Shown: positions 7,305 through 16,712, counted from the stretch's first letter. The stretch is DNA of 35,157 nucleotides from Rhodovastum atsumiense (GCA_026225115.1 JAMFSE010000011.1:1-35157); one strand, 5' to 3'. The notes: a model not told the origin generated them from the sequence alone. Program-made: numbers and translations.

Positions 7305-8552
7305 ATGACTGTTAAGGACACCCCGCATCCTGGGATGGGGTTCAAAGAATTCGTCGGCTTGATCGCGGCGCTGATGGCAACCAACGGATTGGGCGTCGAT
7401 TCCATGCTGCCGGCGCTGCAGCAAATCGGTGCGTCGCTGGGGGTCGCGGATCCGAACGAGCGGCAATGGATCGTGACCGCTTACTTCCTGGGGTTCGGCG
7501 CCGCCACCATCGTCTATGGCACGCTGGCGGACCGTTTCGGCCGCAAGCCCGTATTGCTTGTGGGCCTTGGCGGCTATGTGCTGTTCAACCTGATGCTGGT
7601 CGGCTCGAAATCCTTCGAGATGGTTCTGGTCGCGCGCGCGCTGCAGGGCGTGGCGGCAGCGGCCTCACGCGTGGTGGCGGTCTCCATCGTCCGCGATTGC
7701 TATGCCGGGCGCATGATGGCGCGTGTGATGTCGCTGACATTGGTGGTCTTCATGGGCGTGCCGATCCTCGCCCCATCGCTTGGCCAGGCGATCATATTCT
7801 ACGCGCCCTGGCGCTGGATTTTTGTGGTGCTGGCCTGGTTCGGGCTGGCGGTGATGATCTGGGTGGCATTGCGGCTGCCGGAGACCCTGCGCGAGGAAGA
7901 CCGCGCGCCGATTGCGGTACTCAGCGTGGTGCGCGCCTTCCGGCTGGTCTGCACCAACCGGATCTGGCTTGGCTATACCTTGGCCATGACCTCGATTTTC
8001 GGCAGCCTGATCGGCTTCATAAATTCGTCGGAACAGGTGTTCACCGACGTGTTCAAAAAGCCATCGCTGTTCACAACCATCTTCGCCTTCATCGCGGCGT
8101 TCATGGCGATTGCCTCGCTGCTGAATGCACGGCTGGTGGATAAATGGGGCATGCGCGTGCTCGCGCATGGCGCCTTGCTGGGATATATCGTCATTGCGGC
8201 GGTACACGCGGCGGTCGCGCTGCTCGGCTATGAGACGATTTGGACGTTCACCGCGCTGCAGGCAATGATGATGTTCTGCTTTGGCCTGATCGCCGGGAAT
8301 TTCGGCGCAATCGCAATGGAGCCGGTCGGGCATGTGGCGGGAACCGCGGCCTCCGCCCAGGGCTTCATCTCGACCGTCGGTGCCGCCATCATCGGGTTTC
8401 TGCTCGGCCAGAGTTTCAACGGCTCGGATCTGCCGCTTTGCCTCGGCTTCATCGGCTGCGGCCTGGTCACGCTGGTGATCGTGCTGTTCGCGGAGAACGG
8501 AAAATTATTCACCCGGCAACCCGCGCTGCTGGAAGACGCAGTGCCGGTCTAG
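7305..8552 (+). CDS. MFS drug-resistance transporter, Bcr/CflA type
   Basis: This is a 415-residue MFS protein. TM1 has the Bcr/CflA-like pattern ALMATNGLGVDSMLPALQQI, followed by NERQWIVTAYFLGFGAATIVYGTLADRFGRKPV (motif A) and the RALQGVAAAASRVVAVSIVRD motif C region found in 12-helix drug:H+ antiporters. It is a probable effluxer of drugs or metabolites in the inner membrane. The start is the ATG at 7305, with AAAGGA 11 bases upstream; an upstream TTG at 7251 is in frame but unlikely. Its stop codon lies inside the hairpin repeat at 8549-8614. It is not obviously linked to the preceding transporter, 114 bp away. Confidence 0.88.
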   Translation: MTVKDTPHPGMGFKEFVGLIAALMATNGLGVDSMLPALQQIGASLGVADPNERQWIVTAYFLGFGAATIVYGTLADRFGRKPVLLVGLGGYVLFNLMLVGSKSFEMVLVARALQGVAAAASRVVAVSIVRDCYAGRMMARVMSLTLVVFMGVPILAPSLGQAIIFYAPWRWIFVVLAWFGLAVMIWVALRLPETLREEDRAPIAVLSVVRAFRLVCTNRIWLGYTLAMTSIFGSLIGFINSSEQVFTDVFKKPSLFTTIFAFIAAFMAIASLLNARLVDKWGMRVLAHGALLGYIVIAAVHAAVALLGYETIWTFTALQAMMMFCFGLIAGNFGAIAMEPVGHVAGTAASAQGFISTVGAAIIGFLLGQSFNGSDLPLCLGFIGCGLVTLVIVLFAENGKLFTRQPALLEDAVPV

Positions 8553-8614
8553 AGCCGGATGACGTTAGATCGAATCGCTTTGCGATCCGATCTAACGTCT
8601 GAATCCGCCTCTAG
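8549..8614. repeat. Long imperfect hairpin repeat (REP/RIME-like)
   Basis: The inner arms at 8561-8578 and 8582-8599 match at 17 of 18 positions around a TTT loop. The outer arms CTAGAGCCGGAT (8549-8560) and ATCCGCCTCTAG (8603-8614) match at 11 of 12. The whole 66-bp element folds into one stem, includes the stop codon of the upstream transporter and lies between convergent genes. It has no T run, so it is more likely a dispersed palindromic element or mRNA 3' stabiliser than a classical terminator. Confidence 0.7.
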
Positions 8615-8621
8615 TTTATAT

Positions 8622-9290
8622 CTAGAAAACCGCTCCGGTTACCTTCAGGCTGATCGCCGCGTAATGCAGCGAGGCGGCGCATAAAATAAGCGCGTGCCAG
8701 ATTGGGTTGTGGAATTTTATCTTCGGCTGCGACTGGATGATCACGCCCAGCGTATAGACCAGCCCGCCGGCGATGATGAGTTCCATGATGGTGGTGGAGA
8801 GCAGCGCAAAGCAATCCCGCAACAGGATCAGCAGCATCCAGCCCATGGCCAGATAAACGCCGAGCATCAACCGTTCGAAGCGGCGCGGATAAACCAGCGA
8901 GACAAAAACGCCGATCGCTGCCAGCACCCAGAGCAGTCCGCATAGCCATCCGCCGCCATCCGCCCGCAGCGCGCTGACGCTAAACGGCGTGTAGGTGCCG
9001 GCGATCATCACAAAAATCATCGCCCGGTCGAGCCGCCGCAGCCGTTCCTTGGAAATGCCCGGGGAAGATAGTTGATAGGCGGCCGAAGACACCACCATGC
9101 CGACCAGCCCGAAAGCGTAGACCACAATCGCGGCCATGAAATAGGCGCTGGTCACGCCGGCACTGCGGTACAGCAGGATGAACGCCGCGATAATGCTCAA
9201 CGGCACGCCGATAAAATGGATGACGCGGTCAGCCGCGCGTTCAGCATCGGTGTAGCTCGGAAAACTGAGCGCGCCGTGTTTCAGGTCCAT
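8622..9290 (-). CDS. trhA: Hemolysin III / PAQR family membrane protein
   Basis: This 222-residue protein has seven predicted membrane helices and the motifs of the bacterial PAQR (hemolysin III, TrhA) family: ERAADRVIHFIG (His25), VSSAAYQLS, RLDRAMIFVMIAGTYTPF (Asp88) and NPIWHALILCAASLHY (His199 and His209). Family members affect membrane energetics and lipid homeostasis and use a His-bound metal. The usual SxxYH motif reads SAAYQ here, so one expected metal ligand is Gln73. The gene is divergent from nrtR, with 79 bases between the starts, and convergent with the upstream transporter. Confidence 0.87.
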   Translation of the reverse strand: MDLKHGALSFPSYTDAERAADRVIHFIGVPLSIIAAFILLYRSAGVTSAYFMAAIVVYAFGLVGMVVSSAAYQLSSPGISKERLRRLDRAMIFVMIAGTYTPFSVSALRADGGGWLCGLLWVLAAIGVFVSLVYPRRFERLMLGVYLAMGWMLLILLRDCFALLSTTIMELIIAGGLVYTLGVIIQSQPKIKFHNPIWHALILCAASLHYAAISLKVTGAVF

Positions 9291-9369
9291 ACTGTCTTGC
9301 CCTGCTGAAAGGCCGCGGCTCGCGGCGGTTGGACTTGCTTAACTGTGCCGCGATCTGCGAAATGCGGCA

Positions 9370-10311
9370 ATGCTCGAGCGCCCAGTGAGTTCCGTCAGTG
9401 CTGAATTGATCGCGGTGCTGGCGGCGGTAACCGCCGGCGTGCCGCGGGTGCTCACATTGGGCGGCGGCGCGGTATTGCCGTCCGGGCCGCTGTCGCCGGA
9501 GCACCGGAGCCTGCAGGCCGGCCTGCGGGCCTGGGTGGAGCGGCAGACGCATCATCCGTTGGGCTATGTGGAACAATTATACACCTTCGCCGATAACGAC
9601 CGGAACGCCGAGCATGGCAGCTTCGGGCGGGCGATTTCCATTTCTTATCTGGGGCTCACGCGCGAGCAGCCCAACCAGCAGGACGCAGCCGCGACCTGGC
9701 AGGACTGGTACCAGTATTTCCCCTGGGAAGACCGGCGCACCCAGGAGGAAGAGAATCAGCCGGTGGCCCGCGCATTGCGCGGCTGGGCGCAGACGGCGGC
9801 ATCGCCCGCCGAGCGCAAGGCCCGCCGGCAGCGCAGTGCCATCGCCTTCGGCCTGGAGGGCCGGCGCTGGAACGAGGAGATGGTGCTGCAACGCTATGAG
9901 CTGCTCTATGAGGCGGGACTGGTGGCCGAGGCGGCGCGGGACGGGATTGCGGGCCCAAGCGAATTGGCCGGGCTGCGGCTTGGACAGGCAATGCGCCAGG
10001 ATCACCGTCGCATTCTGGCCACCGGCATCGCCCGGCTGCGGGCAAAGATCACCTACCGCCCGGTGGTATTCGAGTTGATGCCGCCGCAATTCACCTTGCT
10101 GGATTTGCAGCGCAGCGTTGAAGCGCTCGCAGGCCGCTTACTGCACAAGCAGAACTTCCGCCGGCTGGTGGAACAGCAGGAATTGGTTGAAGAAACCGGG
10201 CTTATGGCGGACGCGACCGGCGGCCGGCCGGCCAAGCTTTTCCGCTTCCGGGCCGATGTTTTGCAGGAACGGGCATACGCTGGAACCAAGCCGCCGTTGG
10301 GGCGCTCTTGA
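9370..10311 (+). CDS. nrtR: NrtR-type transcriptional regulator of NAD synthesis
   Basis: This 313-residue protein has an N-terminal Nudix fold (residues ~5-120: LGYVEQLYTFADNDR, SISYLGLTR) and a C-terminal winged helix-turn-helix (residues ~235-300: LQRSVEALAGRLLHKQNFRRLV, GRPAKLFRF). The catalytic Nudix box GX5EX7REUXEE is not present (LGGGAVLPSGPLSPEHRSLQ instead), as expected for NrtR, which senses ADP-ribose or NAD-related ligands rather than hydrolysing them. An extended middle region (~90-200) is longer than in the shortest NrtRs. It lies immediately upstream of nadABC, with operator-like repeats in the gap, which fits repression of de novo NAD synthesis. The ribosome site before the ATG is weak. 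Confidence 0.85.
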   Translation: MLERPVSSVSAELIAVLAAVTAGVPRVLTLGGGAVLPSGPLSPEHRSLQAGLRAWVERQTHHPLGYVEQLYTFADNDRNAEHGSFGRAISISYLGLTREQPNQQDAAATWQDWYQYFPWEDRRTQEEENQPVARALRGWAQTAASPAERKARRQRSAIAFGLEGRRWNEEMVLQRYELLYEAGLVAEAARDGIAGPSELAGLRLGQAMRQDHRRILATGIARLRAKITYRPVVFELMPPQFTLLDLQRSVEALAGRLLHKQNFRRLVEQQELVEETGLMADATGGRPAKLFRFRADVLQERAYAGTKPPLGRS

Positions 10312-10338
10312 CATGGTTATGCTCAGCCCCAGTATAAG
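10309..10338 (+). promoter_or_regulatory. nadABC promoter
   Basis: A perfect TTGACA -35 (10309-10314) overlaps the nrtR stop codon and is followed after 18 bases by TATAAG (10333-10338) as -10. Transcription would begin near 10345, giving a leader of about 65 bases before nadA. Operator 1 covers the spacer and most of the -10. Confidence 0.7.
10317..10337. promoter_or_regulatory. Candidate NrtR operator 1
   Basis: This is an inverted repeat TTATGCT-N7-AGTATAA (6 of 7 arm bases match). It overlaps the -10 box of the nadA promoter, a position that would block RNA polymerase. The same arms and spacing recur at 10381-10401. Confidence 0.65.
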
Positions 10339-10380
10339 GCGATGGAGATGGGCTCAAACGCCCTTTTTTCTGGGCCAAAG

Positions 10381-10401
10381 ATATGCTCAGTATGAGTATT
10401 A
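10381..10401. promoter_or_regulatory. Candidate NrtR operator 2
   Basis: ATATGCT-N7-AGTATTA repeats operator 1 with identical spacing, 64 bp downstream (about six helical turns). It shares the run TATGCTCAG with operator 1 and also contains ATGCTCA-N3-TGAGTAT. It lies in the leader and abuts the AGGAGG ribosome site of nadA. Confidence 0.65.
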
Positions 10402-10410
10402 GGAGGATGC

Positions 10411-11379
10411 ATGCCGCTTGATCTGACCGCGCTTTACAACAATGTCTCGCGGGTGATCCCGGCTCCGGAATGGGAGCTGTTCCTGCCCGATATCGAAGCC
10501 ATCCAGCGCCTGAAGCGCGAGCGGAACGCCGTGGTGCTGGCGCATAATTACCAGACGCCGGAAATTTTCCACGGGGTGGCGGATATTGTCGGCGACAGCC
10601 TGCTCCTGGCGCGCGAAGCGATGCATGTGGAAGCCGATGTCATCGTCCTCGCCGGCGTGCATTTCATGGCCGAGACCGCGAAACTGCTCAATCCTTCCAA
10701 GACGGTTCTGACGCCCGACATGAGGGCCGGTTGCTCGCTGGCCGACAGCATCACGCCGGCTGATGTGCGGCTGCTGCGGCAGCGCTATCCGGGCGTGCCG
10801 ATCGTGACCTATGTGAACACCTCCGCGGCCGTGAAGGCGGAATCCGACATCTGCTGCACTTCCGGAAATGCCAAGAAGATCGTTGAGAGTCTGGGCGTCC
10901 CTGAGGTGATCATGCTGCCGGATGAATATCTGGCGCAGAATATCGCCGCCGAGACCAAGGTAAAGATCATCGCCTGGGCCGGGCACTGCGAAGTGCATGA
11001 ACGCTTTACCCCGCAGGAGATTATCGCACTGCGCGAAGCGCATCCGGGCATCGTGGTTCTGGCGCATCCGGAATGCCCGCCGGAGGTGGTGGCACAGGCG
11101 GATTTCGCCGGCTCAACCGCGGCGATGAGCGATTATGTGGGACGCGAACAGCCCGCGCGTGTTGTGCTCATCACCGAATGTTCGATGAGCGATAACGTGG
11201 CAGTAAACCACCCCAGAACCGAATTCGTGCGGCCGTGCAATCTCTGCCCGCATATGAAGCGGATCACATTGCGCAATATCCGCGAGTGCCTCGAGACCCT
11301 GCAGACCGAGGTGCTGATCGATCCGCAGTTGCAGGCGCCGGCGCGGCTGGCAGTCGAGCGGATGCTCGCGGTACGATGA
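10411..11379 (+). CDS. nadA: Quinolinate synthase
   Basis: This 322-residue cytosolic enzyme condenses iminoaspartate (made by NadB) with dihydroxyacetone phosphate to quinolinate. The conserved motifs are [22 protein letters not shown] and [15 protein letters not shown]. Probable [4Fe-4S] ligands are Cys108 (MRAGCSLAD), Cys193 (GHCEVHERF) and Cys279 (CNLCPHM), with the ~86-residue spacings known for NadA. AGGAGG stands 5 bases before the ATG. It is the first gene of nadA-nadB-nadC, directly behind the NrtR operators, and its stop overlaps the nadB start (ATGA). Confidence 0.96.
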   Translation: MPLDLTALYNNVSRVIPAPEWELFLPDIEAIQRLKRERNAVVLAHNYQTPEIFHGVADIVGDSLLLAREAMHVEADVIVLAGVHFMAETAKLLNPSKTVLTPDMRAGCSLADSITPADVRLLRQRYPGVPIVTYVNTSAAVKAESDICCTSGNAKKIVESLGVPEVIMLPDEYLAQNIAAETKVKIIAWAGHCEVHERFTPQEIIALREAHPGIVVLAHPECPPEVVAQADFAGSTAAMSDYVGREQPARVVLITECSMSDNVAVNHPRTEFVRPCNLCPHMKRITLRNIRECLETLQTEVLIDPQLQAPARLAVERMLAVR

Positions 11380-12875
11380 CTGCGAATGCTCGGACTGCGA
11401 ATGCTCGCGGTCAGATGAACGGCCAACCGGTCATTGTCGGGGCGGGCGCTGCCGGGTTGACGGCGGCACTGATCCTGGCCCCGCAGCCGGTGACGCTGCT
11501 ATGCGCCGGAAAGTTTGAAACCGGAGCCGCGAGTGGCTGGGCGCAAGGCGGGATTGCCGCCGCGGTCGGCAGCGACGACTCCCCTGTCCTGCACGCGGCG
11601 GATACGATCGCGGCCGGCGCCGGGCTGTGCGATGCACATGCGGTCAAGCGGATTATCGATCAAGGCCCCTGGGCGATCGACTACCTGACAAAGCTTGGCG
11701 CCAAATTCGCGCGTTCCGGCGAAAGACTGGAACTCGGTCGGGAGGCCGCGCATCAGCGACGCCGGATCGTGCACGCGACGGATGCCACTGGCGCCGAGGT
11801 GATGCGGGTGTTGCAAAATGCGGTGCGCGCATGCCCCAGTATCTCGGTGATCGAAAACGCGAAGGTTGCCGCAATCGTCGCGCAGGACGGCGTGATGCGC
11901 GGCGTCCACGCCACATCTCCGCAAGGACCATTCAGCATCGCCACATCGCTCGTTATTCTGGCAACCGGCGGCGTCGGCGGGCTGTTTGCTGATACCACCA
12001 ACCCGCTCGGCGCGCTGGGCAGCGGCCTGGCGCTGGCGGCGCGGGCTGGCGCCAATTTGCGGGACATGGAATTCGTGCAGTTCCACCCCACCGCGCTGGT
12101 CTGCGGGCTGGACCCGATGCCGCTGGTGAGCGAGGCGGTGCGCGGCGAAGGTGCGGTTTTCGTCGATGCGGATTTTACGCCCTTCATGCAGGGCGGCGAC
12201 CTGGCGGCGCGCGATATCGTCTCACGCGCGGTGGCGGCGAAAATGGCGCAGGGCAGCGATGTATTCCTGGATGCGCGGAAACTCACCGCACAGCATTTTC
12301 CGAAAATGTTCGCGGCATGCCGGGCGAGCGGAATCGATCCCACAAAAGATCCCGTGCCGGTGCGGCCGGCGGCACATTACCACATGGGCGGAATAGCGGT
12401 GGATGCGAATTGCGAGAGCAATATTCGCGGCTTGTTTGCCGTGGGAGAGGTTGCTGCAACCGGCCTGCACGGCGCCAACCGGCTTGCCAGCAATTCGGTG
12501 CTGGAAGCGATGGTAACCGGTCGCATCGCAGCCGAGGCCTGTGCCGGGCGCAGCGTCGCCGCGGCCAGGCTGCCGGCGATTCCGGCATGTGCGGAAAACC
12601 CATCGCAGCTGCAATCGATACGGAAAATATGCAGCGAAAATCTCGGTATTTCACGCAATGCGCAGGGTTTGAGCGCGGCGATGGCGCAGCTCGCACCGAT
12701 GGTCGCGGACTCGGATTCGGCTCTGGTCGCCTGGCTGATCGCGCATGCGGCACTACGCCGGCGCGAGAGCCGGGGCGCGCATTTCAGGACGGACTTCGCG
12801 GCGACGGAACCGGCACTGGCAAAATCTTCCAGCAGCCATATTTCGGAGATCTCCTCTTTGAGCCTTGCCGCATGA
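11376..12875 (+). CDS. nadB: L-aspartate oxidase
   Basis: This 499-residue FAD enzyme oxidises L-aspartate to iminoaspartate, the first step of de novo NAD synthesis. FAD binding is shown by [14 protein letters not shown] near the N-terminus and by [17 protein letters not shown]. The flavoprotein catalytic segments are [30 protein letters not shown] and [10 protein letters not shown]. The start at 11376 gives an ATGA overlap with nadA. A second in-frame ATG at 11415 would remove a 13-residue, repeat-derived leader (TANAR twice) and begin closer to the usual NadB start. The C-terminus overlaps the nadC start, so all three proteins are translationally coupled. Confidence 0.95.
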   Translation: MTANARTANARGQMNGQPVIVGAGAAGLTAALILAPQPVTLLCAGKFETGAASGWAQGGIAAAVGSDDSPVLHAADTIAAGAGLCDAHAVKRIIDQGPWAIDYLTKLGAKFARSGERLELGREAAHQRRRIVHATDATGAEVMRVLQNAVRACPSISVIENAKVAAIVAQDGVMRGVHATSPQGPFSIATSLVILATGGVGGLFADTTNPLGALGSGLALAARAGANLRDMEFVQFHPTALVCGLDPMPLVSEAVRGEGAVFVDADFTPFMQGGDLAARDIVSRAVAAKMAQGSDVFLDARKLTAQHFPKMFAACRASGIDPTKDPVPVRPAAHYHMGGIAVDANCESNIRGLFAVGEVAATGLHGANRLASNSVLEAMVTGRIAAEACAGRSVAAARLPAIPACAENPSQLQSIRKICSENLGISRNAQGLSAAMAQLAPMVADSDSALVAWLIAHAALRRRESRGAHFRTDFAATEPALAKSSSSHISEISSLSLAA

Positions 12876-13714
12876 CATTGCCTTTGCTTCTCGTCGAGCA
12901 GGCGGTGCGGGCCGGGCTGCTGGAAGACCTTGGCCGTGCCGGGGATATCACCTCCGATGCGGTAATACCGAAGGGGGCAAGGGCGGTTTGCGCCTTGGTG
13001 TCGCGCGAGCATGGCGTGGTCGCGGGGTTGGATTTCGCGCGGATCGCCTTCGCGCTGATTGATCCCACGATTCGATTCGACGTTGAAATTCATGATGCGA
13101 CGCGGGTATCGCCCGGTGACGTCATTGCAAACATCGCTGGACCCGCCACGAGTATTTTGACGGCGGAACGCGTCGCGCTGAATTTCCTGGGGCCGCTATC
13201 GGGCATTGCCTCGGCCACCCGCGGCATTGCCGATGCGATCGCGCATACCAAGGCCCGGATAACCTGTACGAGGAAGACCACGCCCGGGCTGCGCTTTGCG
13301 CAAAAATACGCAGTACGCTGCGGCGGCGGCGCCAATCATCGGTTTGGGCTGGATGATGCGATTTTGATCAAGGATAATCATATCGTAATTGCGGGCGGCA
13401 TCACCCCTGCCCTGCGTGCTGCGAAATCCGCCGCCGGGCATCTGGTAAAAATTGAAATCGAAGTCGACACGCTGGCCCAGCTCGCCGATGTACTGTCCGA
13501 AGGCACGGATGCCATACTGCTGGACAATATGGATTTGGCAACCCTGCGCGAAGCGGTGAACATGATCGGCGGCCGCGCGATCGCCGAGGCGTCCGGCAGA
13601 ATTTCGCTTAAGACGGCGCCGGGAATCGCGGAGACCGGGGTGGATTTATTATCTGCAGGCTGGCTGACGCATAGCGCCAAAGTGCTCGATATCGGGCTGG
13701 ACTTTCGCGCTTAA
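12872..13714 (+). CDS. nadC: Nicotinate-nucleotide pyrophosphorylase (carboxylating)
   Basis: This 280-residue quinolinate phosphoribosyltransferase converts quinolinate and PRPP to nicotinate mononucleotide, CO2 and PPi. Motifs include [14 protein letters not shown], the substrate-binding TRKTTPGLR, and [16 protein letters not shown] with the PRPP-contacting lysine, then [11 protein letters not shown] and [15 protein letters not shown]. The length is normal. The ATG at 12872 overlaps the nadB stop (ATGA); the frame is open far upstream, but that part is antisense-like nadB sequence. It is the last gene of the nad operon and is followed by the terminator at 13723. Confidence 0.95.
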   Translation: MTLPLLLVEQAVRAGLLEDLGRAGDITSDAVIPKGARAVCALVSREHGVVAGLDFARIAFALIDPTIRFDVEIHDATRVSPGDVIANIAGPATSILTAERVALNFLGPLSGIASATRGIADAIAHTKARITCTRKTTPGLRFAQKYAVRCGGGANHRFGLDDAILIKDNHIVIAGGITPALRAAKSAAGHLVKIEIEVDTLAQLADVLSEGTDAILLDNMDLATLREAVNMIGGRAIAEASGRISLKTAPGIAETGVDLLSAGWLTHSAKVLDIGLDFRA

Positions 13715-13722
13715 GGCAAGCA

Positions 13723-13758
13723 GCCGCTTTTTGAAAAAGCGGCGCAAAAACTTCTTTT
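13723..13758 (+). terminator. Terminator of nadABC (dispersed hairpin family)
   Basis: GCCGCTTTTT (13723-13732) and AAAAAGCGGC (13734-13743) form a stem followed by CAAAAACTTCTTTT. Nearly the same block follows metY (33801-33836), and a related one follows fadE. Confidence 0.75.
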
Positions 13759-13813
13759 AATCTGGAGCCGGGATTTCCAACGCCCCAGTCCCAGACCAAA
13801 CAAAGTCTTTTTG

Positions 13814-13837
13814 GTTCTTTTTCTTCAGAAAAAGAAC
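13814..13837 (-). terminator. Terminator of acs
   Basis: GTTCTTTTTCT (13814-13824) pairs with AGAAAAAGAAC (13827-13837). It lies 9 bases beyond the acs stop on the minus strand. With the nadC hairpin it forms a bidirectional arrangement: the intervening CAAAAACTT...TCTGG and CCAGACC...AAAGTCTTTTTG stretches are themselves imperfect inverted copies. Confidence 0.65.
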
Positions 13838-13845
13838 TGCTTTCC

Positions 13846-15780
13846 TTACCCAGCCCGATTATCGACCAGATCCGTCACCACCGCCGGATCCGCTAGCGTT
13901 GACGTATCGCCCAAGCTATCGGTTTCATTGGCGGCGATTTTGCGCAGAATGCGGCGCATGATCTTGCCGGAGCGGGTTTTCGGCAGACCTGGCGCCCATT
14001 GAATAACGTCCGGCGCCGCGATCGGGCCTATTTCTTTGCGTACCCAGTTCACCAATTCCTTGCGGAGTTCTTCCGAAGGCTCGGCGTCGGAGATCAACGT
14101 GACATAGGCGTAGATGCCCTGCCCCTTGATGTCATGCGGATAGCCGACAACAGCGGCTTCGGCGACTGAGGCGTGCAGGACGAGGGCGGATTCAACCTCG
14201 GCGGTCCCCATGCGGTGGCCGGAGACGTTGATGACGTCATCGACGCGGCCGGTGATCCAGTAATAACCGTCTTCATCCCGGCGTGCCCCGTCCCCGGTGA
14301 AGTAATAGCCTTTATAGGTGGAGAAATAGGTTTGCACGAAGCGGTCGTGGTCGCCGTAGACCGAGCGCATCTGGCCGGGCCAGCTATCGGTGATGCAGAG
14401 ATTGCCGTTGGCGGCGCCTTGTAACTCCTTGCCCTCGGCATCGACCAGGATCGGTTTGACTCCCGGCAGCGGCAGCGTGGCGGAGCCGGGTTTCAGCGCG
14501 ATCGCGCCGACCAGCGGGGTGATGAGAATGCCGCCGGTTTCCGTCTGCCACCAGGTATCGACGATCGGGCAGCGCTCCTCGCCGACGACGCGGTAATACC
14601 AGTTCCAGGCCTCCGGGTTGATGGGTTCCCCAACCGACCCTAAAATACGGAGCGATTTGCGCGAGGTTTTCTTCACCGGCGCATCGCCGTCGCGCATCAA
14701 GGCGCGGATCGCGGTTGGCGCGGTATAGAAAATATTCACCTTGTGCTTGTCGATCACCTGCCAGAAGCGCGAGGCATCCGGGTAGTTGGGAACGCCCTCG
14801 AACATGAGCGTGGTGGCGCCGTTGGCGAGCGGACCGTAAACGCTGTAGCTGTGGCCAGTGACCCAGCCGACATCGGCAGTGCACCAGAACACCTCGCCTG
14901 GGTGATAGTCGAAGACATATTGATGGGTGAAGCTTGCCCATACCAGATAACCGCCGGTGGTATGCAGCACGCCTTTCGGCTTGCCGGTGGAACCCGAGGT
15001 ATAGAGGATGAACAGCGGGTCCTCGGCGTTCATCTCCACGGCTGCATGTTTGACGGATGCCTTGGCGGTGACATCCTCATACCAGACATCCCGCCCGGCT
15101 TGCATTTCGACCGCGCCGCCGGTGACTTTCACGACGATGACGGATTTCACCGTCGGGCATTCTTTAAGCGCCTCGTCGACATTGACCTTCAGCGCCACTT
15201 TGCGGCCGCCGCGGCGGCCTTCATCGGCGGTGATGACGGCATTGGAATTGCAATCCTGAATACGGTTGGCGAGGCTGTCCGGCGAGAAGCCGCCGAAGAC
15301 CACCGAATGGATGGCGCCGATACGGGCGCAGGCCAGTAGCGCCACCGCGGCTTCCACGACCATAGGCAGATAGATGGTGACGACATCGCCCTTTTTGACG
15401 CCGCTATCGGTCAGCGCATTGGCGAGCCGGCAGACTTTTTCGTGCAGCTGCTTGTAGGTGACGTGTTCGGAGACATCTGGGTCATCGCCTTCCCAGATGA
15501 TGGCGGTCTGCTCGCCGCGCTCGGCCAAATGCCGGTCCAGGCAGTTGGCTGCGACATTCAACGTGTCGTCTTCGAACCATTTGATCGATACATCGCCGGT
15601 AAAGGAGGTGTTCTTGATTTTGGTCGGCGGCTTGATCCAGCTGACGCGCTTGCATTCCTCGGCCCAGAACGAGTCCGGCTCGGCGGCGGCGCGCTTTACC
15701 ATGTCCTGATATTGCGCCGTGCTGATCAGCGCATTCGCGGCAATTTCCGGCTTGATGGCGATAATATCGGCGTCCGACAT
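13846..15780 (-). CDS. acs: Acetyl-CoA synthetase
   Basis: This 644-residue AMP-forming ligase makes acetyl-CoA from acetate, ATP and CoA, at normal Acs length. The phosphate-binding loop is [20 protein letters not shown], followed by WWQTETGG and [25 protein letters not shown]. The catalytic lysine, the usual target of inhibitory acetylation, is Lys606 in [17 protein letters not shown] lies just before the ATG at 15780. It lies between the nad and fatty-acid genes but on the opposite strand. It complements the beta-oxidation cluster by feeding acetate into the acetyl-CoA pool. Confidence 0.97.
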   Translation of the reverse strand: MSDADIIAIKPEIAANALISTAQYQDMVKRAAAEPDSFWAEECKRVSWIKPPTKIKNTSFTGDVSIKWFEDDTLNVAANCLDRHLAERGEQTAIIWEGDDPDVSEHVTYKQLHEKVCRLANALTDSGVKKGDVVTIYLPMVVEAAVALLACARIGAIHSVVFGGFSPDSLANRIQDCNSNAVITADEGRRGGRKVALKVNVDEALKECPTVKSVIVVKVTGGAVEMQAGRDVWYEDVTAKASVKHAAVEMNAEDPLFILYTSGSTGKPKGVLHTTGGYLVWASFTHQYVFDYHPGEVFWCTADVGWVTGHSYSVYGPLANGATTLMFEGVPNYPDASRFWQVIDKHKVNIFYTAPTAIRALMRDGDAPVKKTSRKSLRILGSVGEPINPEAWNWYYRVVGEERCPIVDTWWQTETGGILITPLVGAIALKPGSATLPLPGVKPILVDAEGKELQGAANGNLCITDSWPGQMRSVYGDHDRFVQTYFSTYKGYYFTGDGARRDEDGYYWITGRVDDVINVSGHRMGTAEVESALVLHASVAEAAVVGYPHDIKGQGIYAYVTLISDAEPSEELRKELVNWVRKEIGPIAAPDVIQWAPGLPKTRSGKIMRRILRKIAANETDSLGDTSTLADPAVVTDLVDNRAG

Positions 15781-15930
15781 AGAATTTCCTCCGTTGTGCC
15801 CTTTTGCGCCTGCCTGTCTGCAATTGCTGATCTGGATTACAGGGCAACAAGGACAGCCGGTCAGGCATTGGGAGGATTATGCCTGAGATTCGGCGGCTTC
15901 GGAAGATGCCGGGCGCGACGGTTGCGGCGA

Positions 15931-16236
15931 TCAGCTCTGTGGAACGGCGGTGCCGGCCCGATAGGCGGCAAGCTGCTGGGCGCTGGGAATGGTAGAGGTG
16001 ACGATGCCCTGCTCGTTCAGGAGCTGCAGGACGACCACGGTGAAGCCGGATGCAAGCTGCTGGCTGCCGGCGGCAACGGATGACGCCAAAACCGTTTCAT
16101 TTGCCGTACTCGCTCCGGCGGCCGCAGCATCCGCTCCGCTGGCCGCAGGCGCGGCGATAAGCGAAGACGCTGCCGGTCCCACCGGTGACTGGCGAAGCGG
16201 CGCCGCAATATTCGCGATGACGATACCGAGCGACAT
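15931..16236 (-). CDS. Ala-rich hypothetical protein
   Basis: This open frame of 101 residues has a hydrophobic start (MSLGIVIANIAAPL), an Ala/Ser-rich middle and a more regular C-terminus (GFTVVVLQLLNEQGIVTSTIPSAQQLAAYRAGTA). It belongs to no family that I recognise. There is no clear ribosome-binding site. The opposite strand is also open here but is richer in unlikely residues. It could be a small lineage-specific protein or an artefact of high-GC sequence. Confidence 0.45.
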   Translation of the reverse strand: MSLGIVIANIAAPLRQSPVGPAASSLIAAPAASGADAAAAGASTANETVLASSVAAGSQQLASGFTVVVLQLLNEQGIVTSTIPSAQQLAAYRAGTAVPQS

Positions 16237-16508
16237 TCTGCTTTATTAACAGTTGCCGGTTGCTGAAAGATTAATCGGAAAACCGCAGAAGCGGCACATG
16301 CTGGCGAATGCTCAATCTTTCCGCCAAATGCTTCCAGGTTGTCGTTGACAATACCGCACGTTTCTGCGTCAGTTTAAGAGCAATCGACTTGGCTTGACTT
16401 GGCTCGCGCTCGACCCCGGACGCTCTCAAGACTTCCATCCCGGTTGACCTCTTAGCCGCGCGGCGGGCGCACGGCGAGGGTGAAGTTTAAGGGGGCGACG
16501 ACGCAGCA

Positions 16509-16712
16509 ATGGCTACCGGCACGGTCAAATGGTTCAACACCACGAAGGGTTATGGGTTTATCGTCCCGCAGGACGGCGGCAAGGACGTGTTCGTGCACAT
16601 CACGGCCGTGCAATCTGCGGGCCTTCGCGGATTGAACGAAGGCCAGAAAGTGACGTTTGATATTGCGATGGAACGTGGTAAAGCCGCAGCCATCAATCTG
16701 AAAGCCGTCTGA
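16509..16712 (+). CDS. cspA: Cold-shock protein (CspA family)
   Basis: This 67-residue single cold-shock domain binds single-stranded RNA/DNA and melts RNA structure. RNP1 is KGYGFI and RNP2 is VFVHI, inside the usual [10 protein letters not shown] ... [21 protein letters not shown] frame. The 272-base upstream gap has no other gene and includes a TTGACA (16345-16350) with no convincing -10. This would allow a long structured leader, as in other csp genes. It is followed by three tandem terminator hairpins. Confidence 0.95.
   Translation: MATGTVKWFNTTKGYGFIVPQDGGKDVFVHITAVQSAGLRGLNEGQKVTFDIAMERGKAAAINLKAV

Noticed and set aside
14743-15339. 198-codon plus-strand frame inside acs
   Set aside because: Shadow of the acetyl-CoA synthetase gene; no family features.
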